Source: Gemmatales bacterium (GTDB taxonomy: Bacteria; Planctomycetota; Planctomycetia; Gemmatales; Gemmataceae). Taken from it: a stretch of DNA of 64,000 nt. The notes under the pieces were generated by a model. That model saw nothing but the letters and a program-made list of their open reading frames with translations. It did no database searches and was not told the DNA's origin. The translations under genes were made by a program, and so were the position numbers. The DNA lies in assembly GCA_026004675.1 (NCBI GenBank), contig BPJP01000003.1:434001-498000 (forward strand). The letters are read 5' to 3'. The number at the start of each line of letters is the position of its first letter. Positions within the stretch are counted from its first letter, which is position 1. Shown here one piece after another: positions 25,615-34,516 of the stretch.

Positions 25615-26880
25615 CTAGGAACGAAGCAATTCGTCGACGACCTTCGAGCCGAATGGGGCAATAGGAATCGGCCGGATGCCTTGATAGTGCTCCTTTTTCG
25701 GATTGATGCCGACAGCTTTGTAGATGGTCGCGAAGAAATCTCCTTCGGTGACCGGATTGTCTTTGACGTCGATTCCGTCTTTGTCGGTGGCGCCGTATAC
25801 CTGTCCTCCTTTGATGCCAGCGCCGGCCAAAGCCGTGCTCCAGGCGCGAACGTAATGATCTCGGCCGGAGCGGTTATTGATGCGAGGCGTTCGCCCGATT
25901 TCTCCCATCCATACCACCAGTGTGGACTGCAAGAGTCCGCGCTCTTCGAGGTCGACGAGCAGAGCGGCCCAGGCCTGCTCCATGGGCGGGAGCAATCCTT
26001 TGTGGCCGGTGAAATTATCCGCGTGGGTATCGTAACTGCTTTGTCCTACTTCCACGAAGGCGACGCCTGACTCGATCAACCGGCGGGCGAGCAGGCAGCG
26101 CTTGCCGAACTTGCTGTCGCCGTAACGGTCGCGATACTTTTCCCATTCGTCTTCAATGTCGAAAACGGCCTTGGCTCGTTGCAGTCGGCGAACGCCTTCG
26201 TAAGCTTCCTGATGCATGCGAGCCGTTTCGACTTTGTGCTTCTTGGCGAATTCCCCCTCAACGAATTGCCGAAGCTCGTGCCGACGAAGCTCATCCTGCG
26301 GGTCGAGTCGCGACAGGGAAAAAGGAGGCAAGTTGCCGGAATGATCCAGATTGAATGGCTGGTACTTGGGTCCCAAATACCCGGCACCAGAGTTTCCTTG
26401 CGATGAGATCTTGATGAAATCGGGAAGGTCGGACTCTTCTTTGCCCAAGTATTTCGCCATAATCGCTCCGATTTCCGGGTAGCGGATGTTGGCGGTTGCT
26501 GCGTAACCGGTGTGCATCAGGTGGATGCCGCCAGGATGATCGATCTGAGACGTGTGCATCGAACGAATGACCGCCAGCTTATCCATCTGCCTGGCGATAT
26601 TCGGCATCAGTTCGCAAATCTGGATGCCAGTGACGTTTGTCTGGATGGGGCGGAACAGGCCGCCGGTGGGCCGTCCGGGCTTCATGTCGAACGTTTCGAA
26701 TTGGCTGACACCGCCATTCATCCACAGAAGAATACAATGTTTCCTCTCGTTCTTGACGTTTTCGGCGGCGTGCCACAATCCTCCCCAATTCATGAGGAGG
26801 CCGCCCGTAACGGTCCCGAATGTCCCCTTCAGAAAAGCTCGTCGGCTAACATGCTCGATCGGTGTGCAGAACTTCTTCAT
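25615..26880 (-). CDS. DUF1501 protein with Tat-like leader
   Basis: 421 residues from the ATG giving MKKFCTPIEHVSRRAFLKGTFG, preceded by GGGAGAAG. SRRAFLK followed by a hydrophobic stretch is a twin-arginine-type export signal. The body is the alkaline-phosphatase-like fold of DUF1501: CILLWMNGGVSQFETFDMKPG, SMHTSQIDHPGGIHLMHTG, GEIGRTPRINNRSGRDHYVRAWSTALAGAGIKGGQVYG. Family function is not established. It is paired here with DUF1549/DUF1553, as usual in planctomycetes. Confidence 0.9.
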   Translation of the reverse strand: MKKFCTPIEHVSRRAFLKGTFGTVTGGLLMNWGGLWHAAENVKNERKHCILLWMNGGVSQFETFDMKPGRPTGGLFRPIQTNVTGIQICELMPNIARQMDKLAVIRSMHTSQIDHPGGIHLMHTGYAATANIRYPEIGAIMAKYLGKEESDLPDFIKISSQGNSGAGYLGPKYQPFNLDHSGNLPPFSLSRLDPQDELRRHELRQFVEGEFAKKHKVETARMHQEAYEGVRRLQRAKAVFDIEDEWEKYRDRYGDSKFGKRCLLARRLIESGVAFVEVGQSSYDTHADNFTGHKGLLPPMEQAWAALLVDLEERGLLQSTLVVWMGEIGRTPRINNRSGRDHYVRAWSTALAGAGIKGGQVYGATDKDGIDVKDNPVTEGDFFATIYKAVGINPKKEHYQGIRPIPIAPFGSKVVDELLRS

Positions 26881-26940
26881 CGGTCTTCTCCCGTGTATTG
26901 ACTGATCAGATGTTGTTAAGGTAATGCCCTGGCACGGCAT

Positions 26941-28569
26941 TTAATGGTTAAAACGAAACTCACTGCACGTCATCAGAACCCAAATAGCGTCAGCCAAACG
27001 ATCGCTTTGTCGGTCGTCGGCAGTCAAAAAGGAAACGAACTTCTTTTGCTCGGCTGGTGTCGGGTAACGGTTGAGGATAGACAAGAACAATCGCTCGACG
27101 CGTTTGGACCAGGGATCCGTAGATTTCAGGATCGCATCGTATAGGCCGCCCGATTCTCTGGTAATCAACTGAGAGAGCTCGCCATTGTTAAGGTACAGAT
27201 GCTCTGAAAGGCCACCCTGGAAATCGCCGACTCCGTTGTCGGGTTGGCCGAAGAAACGAAGCATATAACCCCAGGTTACTCCATAGAAACGGCCATCGGG
27301 TTGCTTTTTCCCTGCTCGGCGAGCGACGTTATCATAGCCTGTTGCCAAACGCCAAGACTCGAGCAGTTCCTCAGCGGACAAGGGACGAACCCTGGCTCGT
27401 TCAAACCAGCGTGGTTTGGCTTCCGTGACTGGACCGGCACATGCCAATTGGTACGTCTGCGTATTGCAAAGCTCGCGAATGTACCACTTCAAGTCGAAGT
27501 TGTGTTTGCGGAGAGCATCGGCTGTTTTTTGCAATAATCCCGAAAACGGTGAGGGGTTGTTTTGGCTGAGGTTGTCGACTGGATGAACGAGTCCCCGGCC
27601 GAAAAACTGCCCCCAGATGCGATTGGCAACGGCTTTGGCGAAATACGGATTATCCCGGGCGGTGATCCACTCGGCGAGTTTGTTTTTGCGAGAGAATCGG
27701 GGTTTGGGCGGCATTTTGCCGCTGGGAAAGTTTCTGGGTTCTTTGAAATCTTTAGGCAACGGCGGTTCGACCAGTTCGGAGCCATCGAGGAAACGAGGGG
27801 GGATCGGCTTGCCTTTCTTTCCCGGCTCCTGATCCGCCGCTGGGCCGGTGAACATGATCTCGCCGCTGCTATGCTCGGCCACGACCCACTTGGTTTCTCG
27901 TCCCTTCTTGCCTACCGAAACCGCTCGCAGGCGAACGAGAAACGCCGCCATGCCGTAGAAATCGGTTTGCTTCCAATGATCGAATGGGTGGTCGTGGCAT
28001 TGGGCACATTGCAACTGCACGCCCAGAAAGGTTTGGGTGATCGCGATGGTCGCTGCTTCCGGATTGCGCTCGTATTGCACCAGGTACATCGGCGCGCCTT
28101 GATCCACCGTGTTCCCTTCCGCCTTGAGGATGGCGCGCGCCCACTGATCATAGGGCACGTTGTCGTTGAACTGTTGAACCAGCCAGCGTTTGAAGCCGTC
28201 GCGAGTGCGGGCTTCGTTGCTCGCGGGAATCCGGCCAAACAACACCAAATCCCACACGTCGGCTTGATGGACGCCGAAGCGGGGATGCGCCAGAAGCCTG
28301 TCGATCAACCTGGCACGCTTGTCCTTCGTCTGGTCGTTCAGAAAGGCCAACGTTTCCTCATAGGATGGAATGATCCCGATCAAATCGAGGTAGACGCGAC
28401 GCAGGAAGGCAGCATCGTCGGCCGGTCCAGGCGGCGTAAGCTCTTCGTGCTGCCACACGCTCCGGATTTCCTGGTCGATCACGTCGCGCAAGGCCACATC
28501 GGCACCCGACGAGACAGCGGCGAAAAGAACCGACAACACAGCGGTAAACAAGCAGGTGGGAATTCTCAT
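26941..28569 (-). CDS. DUF1549/DUF1553 secreted protein with CxxCH motif
   Basis: 542 residues from MRIPTCLFTAVLSVLFAAVSSGAD, a signal peptide with a GAGGAG site upstream. The DUF1549 half contains DDAAFLRRVYLDLIGIIPS and RPRFGV-type blocks, with CAQCHDHPFDHWKQTDFYGMAAF, a single CxxCH haem-like motif. The DUF1553 half has NPYFAKAVANRIWGQFFGRGLVHPVDN and LSAEELLESWRLATGYDN...LNRYPTPAEQKKF. It is the first gene of the three-gene operon and is exported. Redox or polysaccharide-related roles have been proposed for the family; none is proven. Confidence 0.9.
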   Translation of the reverse strand: MRIPTCLFTAVLSVLFAAVSSGADVALRDVIDQEIRSVWQHEELTPPGPADDAAFLRRVYLDLIGIIPSYEETLAFLNDQTKDKRARLIDRLLAHPRFGVHQADVWDLVLFGRIPASNEARTRDGFKRWLVQQFNDNVPYDQWARAILKAEGNTVDQGAPMYLVQYERNPEAATIAITQTFLGVQLQCAQCHDHPFDHWKQTDFYGMAAFLVRLRAVSVGKKGRETKWVVAEHSSGEIMFTGPAADQEPGKKGKPIPPRFLDGSELVEPPLPKDFKEPRNFPSGKMPPKPRFSRKNKLAEWITARDNPYFAKAVANRIWGQFFGRGLVHPVDNLSQNNPSPFSGLLQKTADALRKHNFDLKWYIRELCNTQTYQLACAGPVTEAKPRWFERARVRPLSAEELLESWRLATGYDNVARRAGKKQPDGRFYGVTWGYMLRFFGQPDNGVGDFQGGLSEHLYLNNGELSQLITRESGGLYDAILKSTDPWSKRVERLFLSILNRYPTPAEQKKFVSFLTADDRQSDRLADAIWVLMTCSEFRFNH

Positions 28570-28846
28570 TAGCCGACTCCTCACTTTCGCGCCGGCAAGG
28601 GGCTGGTTGGAGGGAAGTTGCTCACCATCCTACACCTTTGGATGCGCGAGGGAAGCGAAACTGCTGAATGGCTCAATGATTGTATTTGTGTCAAATGAGG
28701 CCGGTCTGCCTCCCTGATCGAAACCGGTTTTTCCTTGCGAAAAACGCGGCAGGACCTCAAGATTGACCCAAAGGCGAACGTTCGAAGACGGGTCACCACC
28801 TGCAAGCACCGGGAGCAAAGAAACCCACCCCGTCACACCGGCTGGC

Positions 28847-30109
28847 ATGAAGGCGGCACCTCGGCGCTGCAAACGAGGGAGGATCGTTTTGAGACGGCAT
28901 TTAGCATGTTTGTGGCTGCTCGTCGGCCTGGTTCTTCCCAGTCAAGCGGAGGATTGGCCGCAATTCCTTGGCCCAAATAGCAATGGCATTTCCCGCGAAA
29001 AAGGGCTGATTTCCCGTTTTCCCGAAAACGGCCCGACGATCGTCTGGCGAAAAAAAATCGGCATCGGCTATAGCGCTCCCGTCGTGGCCGGCCAGCGCGT
29101 GGTCGTCTTTTATCGGCGCGGCGACAGCAATGTCGTCGAATGCCTCGATGCCCGAAGGGGCGAGTCGTTCTGGAAGTTTTCCTATGAGACCGACTACAGC
29201 GATGCATACGGCAAAGGAGATGGTCCACGGTCCACGCCAACCATTGCTGCAGACAAGGTTTACACACTGAGCGCGGAGGGGATATTGCACTGCCTGGGCC
29301 TGCGAGATGGCACGAAGATCTGGCAACGCCATTTGCTTCGCGACTACCAGGTACCCAGAAACTTTTTCGGCGTCGGCACATCCCCTATCGTGGAGGGGAA
29401 CCTCCTGTTGATCAACGTGGGCGGCAAGGGAGCCGGCATCGTCGCTTTCGATAAAAACACTGGCAAGGAAGTCTGGAAAGTCACCGACGACGGCGCCAGT
29501 TATGCTTCGCCGGTCGCCGCTACCATCGACGGCCAGCGCCACGTGTTCTTCTTCACGCGCCGCGGTCTTGTTTCGATCGCTCCCCAAACCGGGAAAGTCC
29601 GTTTTAGCAAATATTGGCGACCGAGAATAAACGCTTCGGTCAATGCTGCCAACCCCGTTGTCGCTGGCGACCTCGTGTTTGTTTCCACCAGTTACGATAC
29701 AGGCGCACTGGTCGTCAAGGTTTCGCGTTCGGGAGCCGACGAAGTCTGGAAAGGCGATGGCATTTTAACCAACCATTACAACACCAGCATCCACCACGAC
29801 GGTTACCTCTATGGAATCGATGGGCGGCAGGAACGCGGCGCTCGGCTGCGCTGTATCGAACTGAAAACCGGGAAAGTCCAGTGGACCAAAGAGGGGTTCG
29901 GCTGTGGCTCGATCATCTTCGCCGACGACAAGCTCATCATCCTCACCGAGCAGGGGGAGCTCGTCCTCGTGGAAGCCACCCCGAAAGCCTACCGCGAACT
30001 GGCACGCGCGCAGGTTTTGTCACCCACCCGGTCGCAAATCGCGCTTGCCAATGGCCTGCTCTACGCTCGCGATGACGAGAAGATCCTTTGCATTCAGATG
30101 ACAAAATGA
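28847..30109 (+). CDS. PQQ-type beta-propeller protein
   Basis: 420 residues from [36 protein letters not shown], a long basic signal peptide. The mature part starts [19 protein letters not shown], the hallmark of planctomycete PQQ-like propeller proteins, and has repeated blades ([112 protein letters not shown]). PQQ binding is uncertain. The stop overlaps the start of the racemase fragment (ATGA). It is divergent from the DUF1549 operon across about 280 bp. Confidence 0.85.
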   Translation: MKAAPRRCKRGRIVLRRHLACLWLLVGLVLPSQAEDWPQFLGPNSNGISREKGLISRFPENGPTIVWRKKIGIGYSAPVVAGQRVVVFYRRGDSNVVECLDARRGESFWKFSYETDYSDAYGKGDGPRSTPTIAADKVYTLSAEGILHCLGLRDGTKIWQRHLLRDYQVPRNFFGVGTSPIVEGNLLLINVGGKGAGIVAFDKNTGKEVWKVTDDGASYASPVAATIDGQRHVFFFTRRGLVSIAPQTGKVRFSKYWRPRINASVNAANPVVAGDLVFVSTSYDTGALVVKVSRSGADEVWKGDGILTNHYNTSIHHDGYLYGIDGRQERGARLRCIELKTGKVQWTKEGFGCGSIIFADDKLIILTEQGELVLVEATPKAYRELARAQVLSPTRSQIALANGLLYARDDEKILCIQMTK

Positions 30110-30434
30110 ACCTCGACTGGCATGGTCGCGACATCCTGGCTGGTCGCTGCGTCCTGCGCACGATTGACGTGCACGTTGCCGGTGAGCCTTTGCGGATCGT
30201 TTACGAAGGTTTTCCACCACTGGAAGGAAACACCATCCTCGCCCGCCGCCGTTACTTGCGCGACCATTGCGACCATCTTCGCCGGGCAATGATGCACGAA
30301 CCGCGCGGCCATTTCGACATGTATGGCTGCGTTCTCACGCCTCCCGTTTCGTCCCGAGCGGACCTGGGCGTTCTGTTCATGCACAATGAAGGGTACAGCA
30401 CGATGTGCGGCCATGCAATGGTGGGGCTCAACAA
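30106..30434 (+). pseudogene. 5' fragment of a proline racemase/hydroxyproline epimerase gene
   Basis: About 108 residues of the PF05544 family: [76 protein letters not shown]. The MCGH motif carries the first catalytic cysteine of the family, which races or dehydrates proline derivatives. The full protein should be ~330 residues, and the second catalytic Cys block is gone. Directly after VGL the sequence becomes the 54-bp repeat array, and I find no remainder downstream. The start overlaps the PQQ-protein stop by four bases, so it was once an operon member. Confidence 0.85.
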
Positions 30435-30880
30435 ACGGTGTTTCCGGCGAGCGTCGCGGTGTAAACGCGACGAGCGGACCGTCAACTAACGGTGGTTTCA
30501 GCGAGCGTCGCGGTGTCAGCGCGACAAGCGAACCGTCAACTAACGGTGATTTCGGCGAGCGTCGCGGTGTAAACGCGACGAGCGGACCGTCAACTAACGG
30601 TGGTTTCAGCGAGCGTCGCGGTGTCAGCGCGACAAGCGAACCGTCAACTAACGGTGATTTCAGCGAGCGTCGCGGCGTGAGCGCGACGGGCGAACCGTCA
30701 ACAAACGGTGTTTCCAGCGAGCATTGCGGTGTCAGCGCGACAAGCGGACCGTCAACTAACGGTGATTTCGGCGAGCGTCGCGGTGTAAACGCGACGAGCG
30801 GACCGTCAACTAACGGTGATTTCAGCGAGCGTCGCGGCGTGAGCGCGACGGGCGAACCGTCAACAAACAGTGTTTCTTGC
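30429..30880. repeat. 54-bp tandem repeat cluster B
   Basis: Eight full units of the 54-bp repeat, the largest cluster, plus a terminal half unit. Units differ by a few bases (GGTGATTT, GGTGGTTT, GGTGTTTC variants), and each has an ACCGT...ACGGT palindrome and a CGTCGCG...CGCGACG palindrome. Long open frames through it ([17 protein letters not shown] repeated) are artefacts of the period. Confidence 0.9.
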
Positions 30881-31141
30881 GTGGCACGCTTTGAGCGAAG
30901 CGAAGGGCGTGCCCAGCCTGGTTAAACGTCACCCGCGTCCAAGTTCAGGCAACACGTGAGCGTCCATTTCAATGTGCACGGGCCTCAATCCCGGATACGA
31001 CCGCGCACTCAACCATTCCCAATCTCCGTCGCTTCGAGCTGCCTATAGCTCACTCGATCGCGCTAGCATACGCGGTGGCAGCGAGGAATGGCAAGTCGCT
31101 GGCGATTCCGCACTCCCTTCCCGCTGGTCAGGGCGTGCCAC
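30881..31141 (+). mobile_element. MITE-like element, copy 1 (261 bp)
   Basis: Bounded by GTGGCACGCTTTGA and TCAGGGCGTGCCAC, imperfect 14-bp terminal inverted repeats. The interior is non-coding, apart from an apparent frame starting MCTGLNPGYDRALNHSQS that recurs in every copy. The length is exactly that of the two other full copies. It directly abuts the tandem array. Confidence 0.8.
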
Positions 31142-31199
31142 CCGTGGCCGCCTTGCGAGTCAATTCATACCAGTCCATGCGGGCCCTTCCGCGGAATAG

Positions 31200-31390
31200 C
31201 GATTAAGCTCAGCCGCAAGGCCCCGAGTTCGATCCGCTCGACAAAAACGCCGACGGCCGGCTCACCGCCGAAGAATTGAAAGGAACTCCCCTGGCCAGGC
31301 AGTTCGCCGCCATGGACGCCGACAAAAACGGCAAAGTCACCCCCAAAGAGTTCGAGAACTTTTTCAAAAAGCAAAACGAGAAGAAGTAGG
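31200..31390 (+). pseudogene. 3' fragment of an EF-hand gene
   Basis: A frame with no start, preceded by a TAA, encodes GPEFDPLDKNADGRLTAEELKG and FAAMDADKNGKVTPKEFENFFKK, two canonical calcium-binding EF-hand loops (DKNADGRLTAEE, DADKNGKVTPKE), ending in KK. The N-terminal part, normally with a signal peptide in planctomycete EF-hand proteins, is missing at the repeat junction. It is followed by a strong terminator, as if the original gene ended here. Confidence 0.75.
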
Positions 31391-31417
31391 CCCGGTCTTT
31401 AACATCAAGCGGCACCG

Positions 31418-31467
31418 CCCCCTTCTTTTCCGCCGGTATACGCGGACAGAAGGGGGCGTCGTTTTTG
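31418..31467 (+). terminator. Intrinsic terminator after the EF-hand fragment
   Basis: A ten-base perfect stem GCCCCCTTCT/AGAAGGGGGC, a loop of about 21 bases, then GTCGTTTTT on the plus strand. It lies between the fragment and the convergent outer-membrane protein gene. Confidence 0.8.
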
Positions 31468-31476
31468 AATCCGCGC

Positions 31477-32421
31477 TCAGAATCCTTTGACGAAAAGAAA
31501 AATCCAGCGCTGGTCGAAGGATTTCGGGCCGGTGACGGGAACTTCAAGGCCGCCCAGCAAGAAGAAATCCCGGCCCAAATGCGTGCGGAAGCCTGGGGTC
31601 AGGCTGACGAACGTGTCCCCCGGGCCGCCCAATTCGGTTCGCGTTAGGGTCGCGAGAAAAATGGCCAGGTCGCCAAACGGCGCCGCTTCGTGCGGCGTCA
31701 GCACTTTGCCGATTCCCAGCGTGTTGATCCAGATGCCATCCGGCCCTTGCGGTTCATCGAGCGGAATTTCCAGTCCGCCGCCGCCGCGCATGACCCAGCC
31801 ATCCACCACGTTCCACCAGAACTGCAGATTGGGAAAGAGGCGGGTCAGCTCGCCGCCGGTTTCCGGCTCTCCCGTCGGCGTGCGGATGTTCAAGTGCCCC
31901 GATACCGATAGATTCTCCGATTCGTGAATCATCACGCCCGGCGCGATGGAAATATCGCCAAAATCCTCATCATCGGTCAGGTCGAAGTTGCCCCGGCTGA
32001 TGGAGACAAAGGGGACGATGAAGGTCAAATAAAGCCGCCGGCTCAGCGGCGATTGAAAGAAGAACAGCCCTTCGTGCATTTCGCCGCCGTTGGCCCGGCC
32101 ATCGGTGAAGGCGTAGATGAAAAACCCGTTGCGATTGAAATGGCCGTCGAAGACGTTGATCCAACCCTGGCGCGGCGCCCCGCCCGAACCGGCAGGCGGT
32201 GCAATCCAAGGTTCCCGCCAGCCTTCGGTAAAAAGCGTCGCGGCCGGCAACGGCGTCCACGTCCGCTCATCGTTGGGCAAACCAAAAATGGAACCCTTGA
32301 TCACTTCCAACCGCGAAAACGGATAAACGGAATCTGCCGCCGGTTGTTGTGCCGCCAGTTTGCTTGCCCAGACCGACAGGATGATAAGCACCCCCAAGAG
32401 GTTGGCCCGCTTCCGCCCCAT
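31477..32421 (-). CDS. Predicted outer-membrane beta-barrel protein
   Basis: 314 residues with signal peptide (MGRKRANLLGVLIILSVWASKLAAQ). The mature part alternates short hydrophobic strands with turns and ends in an aromatic residue (RWIFLFVKGF, C-terminal Phe), as outer-membrane barrels do. Recognisable strands include FFIYAFTDGRANGGEMHEGLFFF, NFDLTDDEDFGDISIAPGVMI and SVSGHLNIRTPTGEPETGG. Planctomycete proteins of this type are often annotated as transporters of the phenol MetA-pathway kind. Substrate unknown. Monocistronic. Confidence 0.65.
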   Translation of the reverse strand: MGRKRANLLGVLIILSVWASKLAAQQPAADSVYPFSRLEVIKGSIFGLPNDERTWTPLPAATLFTEGWREPWIAPPAGSGGAPRQGWINVFDGHFNRNGFFIYAFTDGRANGGEMHEGLFFFQSPLSRRLYLTFIVPFVSISRGNFDLTDDEDFGDISIAPGVMIHESENLSVSGHLNIRTPTGEPETGGELTRLFPNLQFWWNVVDGWVMRGGGGLEIPLDEPQGPDGIWINTLGIGKVLTPHEAAPFGDLAIFLATLTRTELGGPGDTFVSLTPGFRTHLGRDFFLLGGLEVPVTGPKSFDQRWIFLFVKGF

Positions 32422-32947
32422 TCTTTGCTCCCGATTTTATGCCGCCATTGCTGGTCTTTGCCGTCCGATTCTTTCGAGTGGGGAGTCTGCCATTTTCTTC
32501 AATCGACCAGGACGTTTTTTGGAATCAAACGAAAACCATTGTTTTGTGCCATCGTGTTCGACAGGGCCGCAAGACAGGCAAACTCTCCGGCTTAGGGAGG
32601 GTTCGGATTGGGTCGTCGTCGGAAGATCAATCTCGCAAGCAATATCGTTGGAAGAAAAGTATCTCCGAGCTACAATGTGCATATTCTTGCGGCGGGCCAG
32701 TTTTTTGCGTATCGTCGCGTTCACTCGAAATCCCTCCATGTCTCGGGTGTTGGGCGACTCCAACTACTCATTCAACCCCGGAAATGCCGAAGGATTTCGA
32801 GTTTTTTAACAATTCCACCCTCGTTGGGACGGGGACTTTGCTTGTTTAGGGGCTAGTGTTGGGCAGCTTTGGAATAGTATGGCATGTGGCGCAACGTATA
32901 AACGATCAGGATGTTCTTCCAGATGTTTCTAACAAACGACGATTTTC
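32422..32947. other. Intergenic region without a convincing gene
   Basis: Open frames of 80-136 codons exist on both strands but lack ribosome sites, show no protein-like composition and have no family match. I see no repeat of the dispersed family and no terminator. It could be decayed coding sequence. Confidence 0.5.
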
Positions 32948-33142
32948 ATGCGATTAGACGACATTCGAAAAGGCGACAAATTTGACGATGGTGCCAATCG
33001 GTATATCCGCGTCGTACTATTCGACGAACACGGACAGGAAATAGTTGCGATCTGTGTCGACACCGGCGAAGTGTGCACGAGGCAGCATTTCGCCCCTGAC
33101 TCGGAATTTAGAACAAACTCGTGGTTCACTATTTGGGCATAA
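32948..33142 (+). CDS. Small hypothetical protein
   Basis: 64 residues, MRLDDIRKGDKFDDGANRYIRVVLFDEHGQEIVAICVDTGEVCTRQHFAPDSEFRTNSWFTIWA. The composition looks like a small all-beta protein (alternating charged and hydrophobic residues, two Cys). No family is recognised and no strong ribosome site is seen. Its TAA is followed immediately by the CCTCACCGAATTCTGATC motif that opens the repeat flank, the same relation as at the frameshifted gene at 12701 and nearly the same as at the module 3 immunity gene. Confidence 0.5.
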   Translation: MRLDDIRKGDKFDDGANRYIRVVLFDEHGQEIVAICVDTGEVCTRQHFAPDSEFRTNSWFTIWA

Positions 33143-33375
33143 TGTCCCTCACCGAATTCTGATCAGACTTTTTCCCAAAATCAGGCTGGTAAGATCTTCA
33201 CCCTTTCGAGCCGGTTTTGCCGAATGGCTGAACATTCTCGAGGAGCGATGCGACGCGGGCAGTGTAAGCGAGGCGTCGAAGGAGGCGAGGCTTGAAAGGT
33301 CGTCTTGGTGCGCGCGGGGGCGCGGTTGGGATTATTGGGGAAATAGCAAACTATTTTATCGATCTTGTCTGGTTC
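33143..33375 (+). repeat. Flank unit of the dispersed repeat (copy C)
   Basis: Direct-orientation counterpart of the flank found at the Rhs-array side. It begins with the CCTCACCGAATTCTGATC motif and contains GGTTTTGCCGAATGGCTGAA and GGTGCGCGCGGGGGCG, ending at the tandem repeats. Identity to the other copy is high at the ends and lower in the middle. Confidence 0.75.
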
Positions 33376-33515
33376 ACCGTCAACAAACCGGTTCTTGAAG
33401 AGCGTCGCGGCGTCAGCGCGACGAGGGGGACCGTCAACAAACGGTGGTTTCGGGTTTCGTTGAGGGGTCGCGGCGGCAGTGGGAGGAGGAGCACCGTCAA
33501 CAAACGGTGAATTAA
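33376..33515. repeat. 54-bp tandem repeat cluster C (short)
   Basis: Two to three imperfect units with ACCGTCAACAAACGGT palindromes; the middle unit has an aberrant spacer (GGGTTTCGTTGAGGGGTCGCGG). Together with the flank on one side and a MITE copy on the other this is the only complete flank-tandem-MITE arrangement in the window. Confidence 0.75.
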
Positions 33516-33547
33516 ACAAACTTGGGCCTCCTTCTCACCCCGACAGG

Positions 33548-33808
33548 GTGGCACGCTCTGAGCGAAGCGAAGGGCGTGCCCAGCCTGGCTAAACGTCACC
33601 CGCGTTCAAGTTCAGGCAACACGTGAGCGTCCATTTCAATGTGCACGGGCCTCAATCCCGGATACGACCGCGCACTCAACCATTCCCAATCTCCGTCGCT
33701 TCGACCTGCCTATAGCTCACTCGATCGCGCTAGCATAGCCGGTGGCACCGAGGAATGGCAAGTCGCTGGCGATTCCGCACGCCCTTCCCGCTGTTCAGGG
33801 CGTGCCAC
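33548..33808 (+). mobile_element. MITE-like element, copy 2 (261 bp)
   Basis: Same length and ends as the other copies (GTGGCACGCTCTGA ... TCAGGGCGTGCCAC). It is preceded by CCCCGACAGG, which also precedes copy 3, so either the element extends a little further or it inserted in a repeated context. It lies immediately beyond the 3' end of the small gene on the opposite strand. Confidence 0.85.
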
Positions 33809-34208
33809 GCCTGGGGCTTGCTTTTCTCGAATTCACGATGTCCTGAACCGCATCGATTCGGTCGCCGATTTCATTAACGAGTTCCTCAAGTTGCTTTTTG
33901 AAATCCCGAGCCATCTGAAGATGCACGGCGGAAGTTGCGTTGCACGGCTTGTGTGCGTAACAATGCCCATCTTCGGCTTTATCCAGGATAAGGTCAGCGG
34001 TATATTCACTAAACATCAGAGCAAGCACCCACATTTCAATTTCGTGATGCTGAGGTGTATACTCCACACCACAGGTGGCGGCACATTGCCGGTAGGTCAT
34101 CTTGAATAGTGAAGCTCTTCCCTGCGCCAGGGCTGCGAGCTTGCCCAAGTCCGGTCGGAATGGCGGCAGCGCCGCTGTGACGTCCCGTCGGCCATCTTTT
34201 AGTGCCAT
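33795..34208 (-). CDS. Hypothetical protein between two direct MITE copies
   Basis: 137 residues from an ATG with GAAGAGAG upstream. The core (FRPDLGKLAALAQGRASLFKMTYRQCAATCGVEYTPQHHEIEMWVLALMFSEYTADLILDKAEDGH, then a coiled C-terminus MARDFKKQLEELVNEIGDRIDAVQDIVNS) looks like a genuine helical protein with CxxxC pairs. No family is recognised. Its last ~14 bases run into the right end of MITE copy 2, so the C-terminus may be altered, and copy 3 lies just upstream of the start. The gene is thus bracketed by direct copies. Confidence 0.5.
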   Translation of the reverse strand: MALKDGRRDVTAALPPFRPDLGKLAALAQGRASLFKMTYRQCAATCGVEYTPQHHEIEMWVLALMFSEYTADLILDKAEDGHCYAHKPCNATSAVHLQMARDFKKQLEELVNEIGDRIDAVQDIVNSRKASPRRGTP

Positions 34209-34255
34209 CTCTCTTCACCCATTCAAAGAAGTGTTTTCGGTTCTTCCCCGACAGG

Positions 34256-34516
34256 GTGGCACGCTCTGAGCGAAGCGAAGGGCGTGCCCAGCCTGGTTAA
34301 ACGTCATCCGCGTCCAAGTTCAGGCAACACGTGAGCGTCCATTTCAATGTGCACGGGCCTCAATCCCGGATACGACCGCGCACTCAACCATTCCCAATCT
34401 CCGTCGCTTCGAGCTGCCTATAGCTCACTCGATCGCGCTAGCATACGCGGTGGCACCGAGGAACGGCAAGTCGCTGGCGATTCCGCACTCCCTTCCCGCT
34501 GGTCAGGGCGTGCCAC
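34256..34516 (+). mobile_element. MITE-like element, copy 3 (261 bp)
   Basis: Third full copy, nearly identical to the other two over its whole length, with the same 14-bp terminal inverted repeats and with CCCCGACAGG before it as in copy 2. It has no tandem repeat array attached. Copies 2 and 3 are in direct orientation about 450 bp apart. Confidence 0.85.

Noticed and set aside
30323..30925. Open frame of 200 codons through repeat cluster B
   Set aside because: Same artefact as above; it starts inside the racemase fragment.
32439..32849. 136-codon plus-strand frame
   Set aside because: Low-quality composition and no start signal; left as intergenic.
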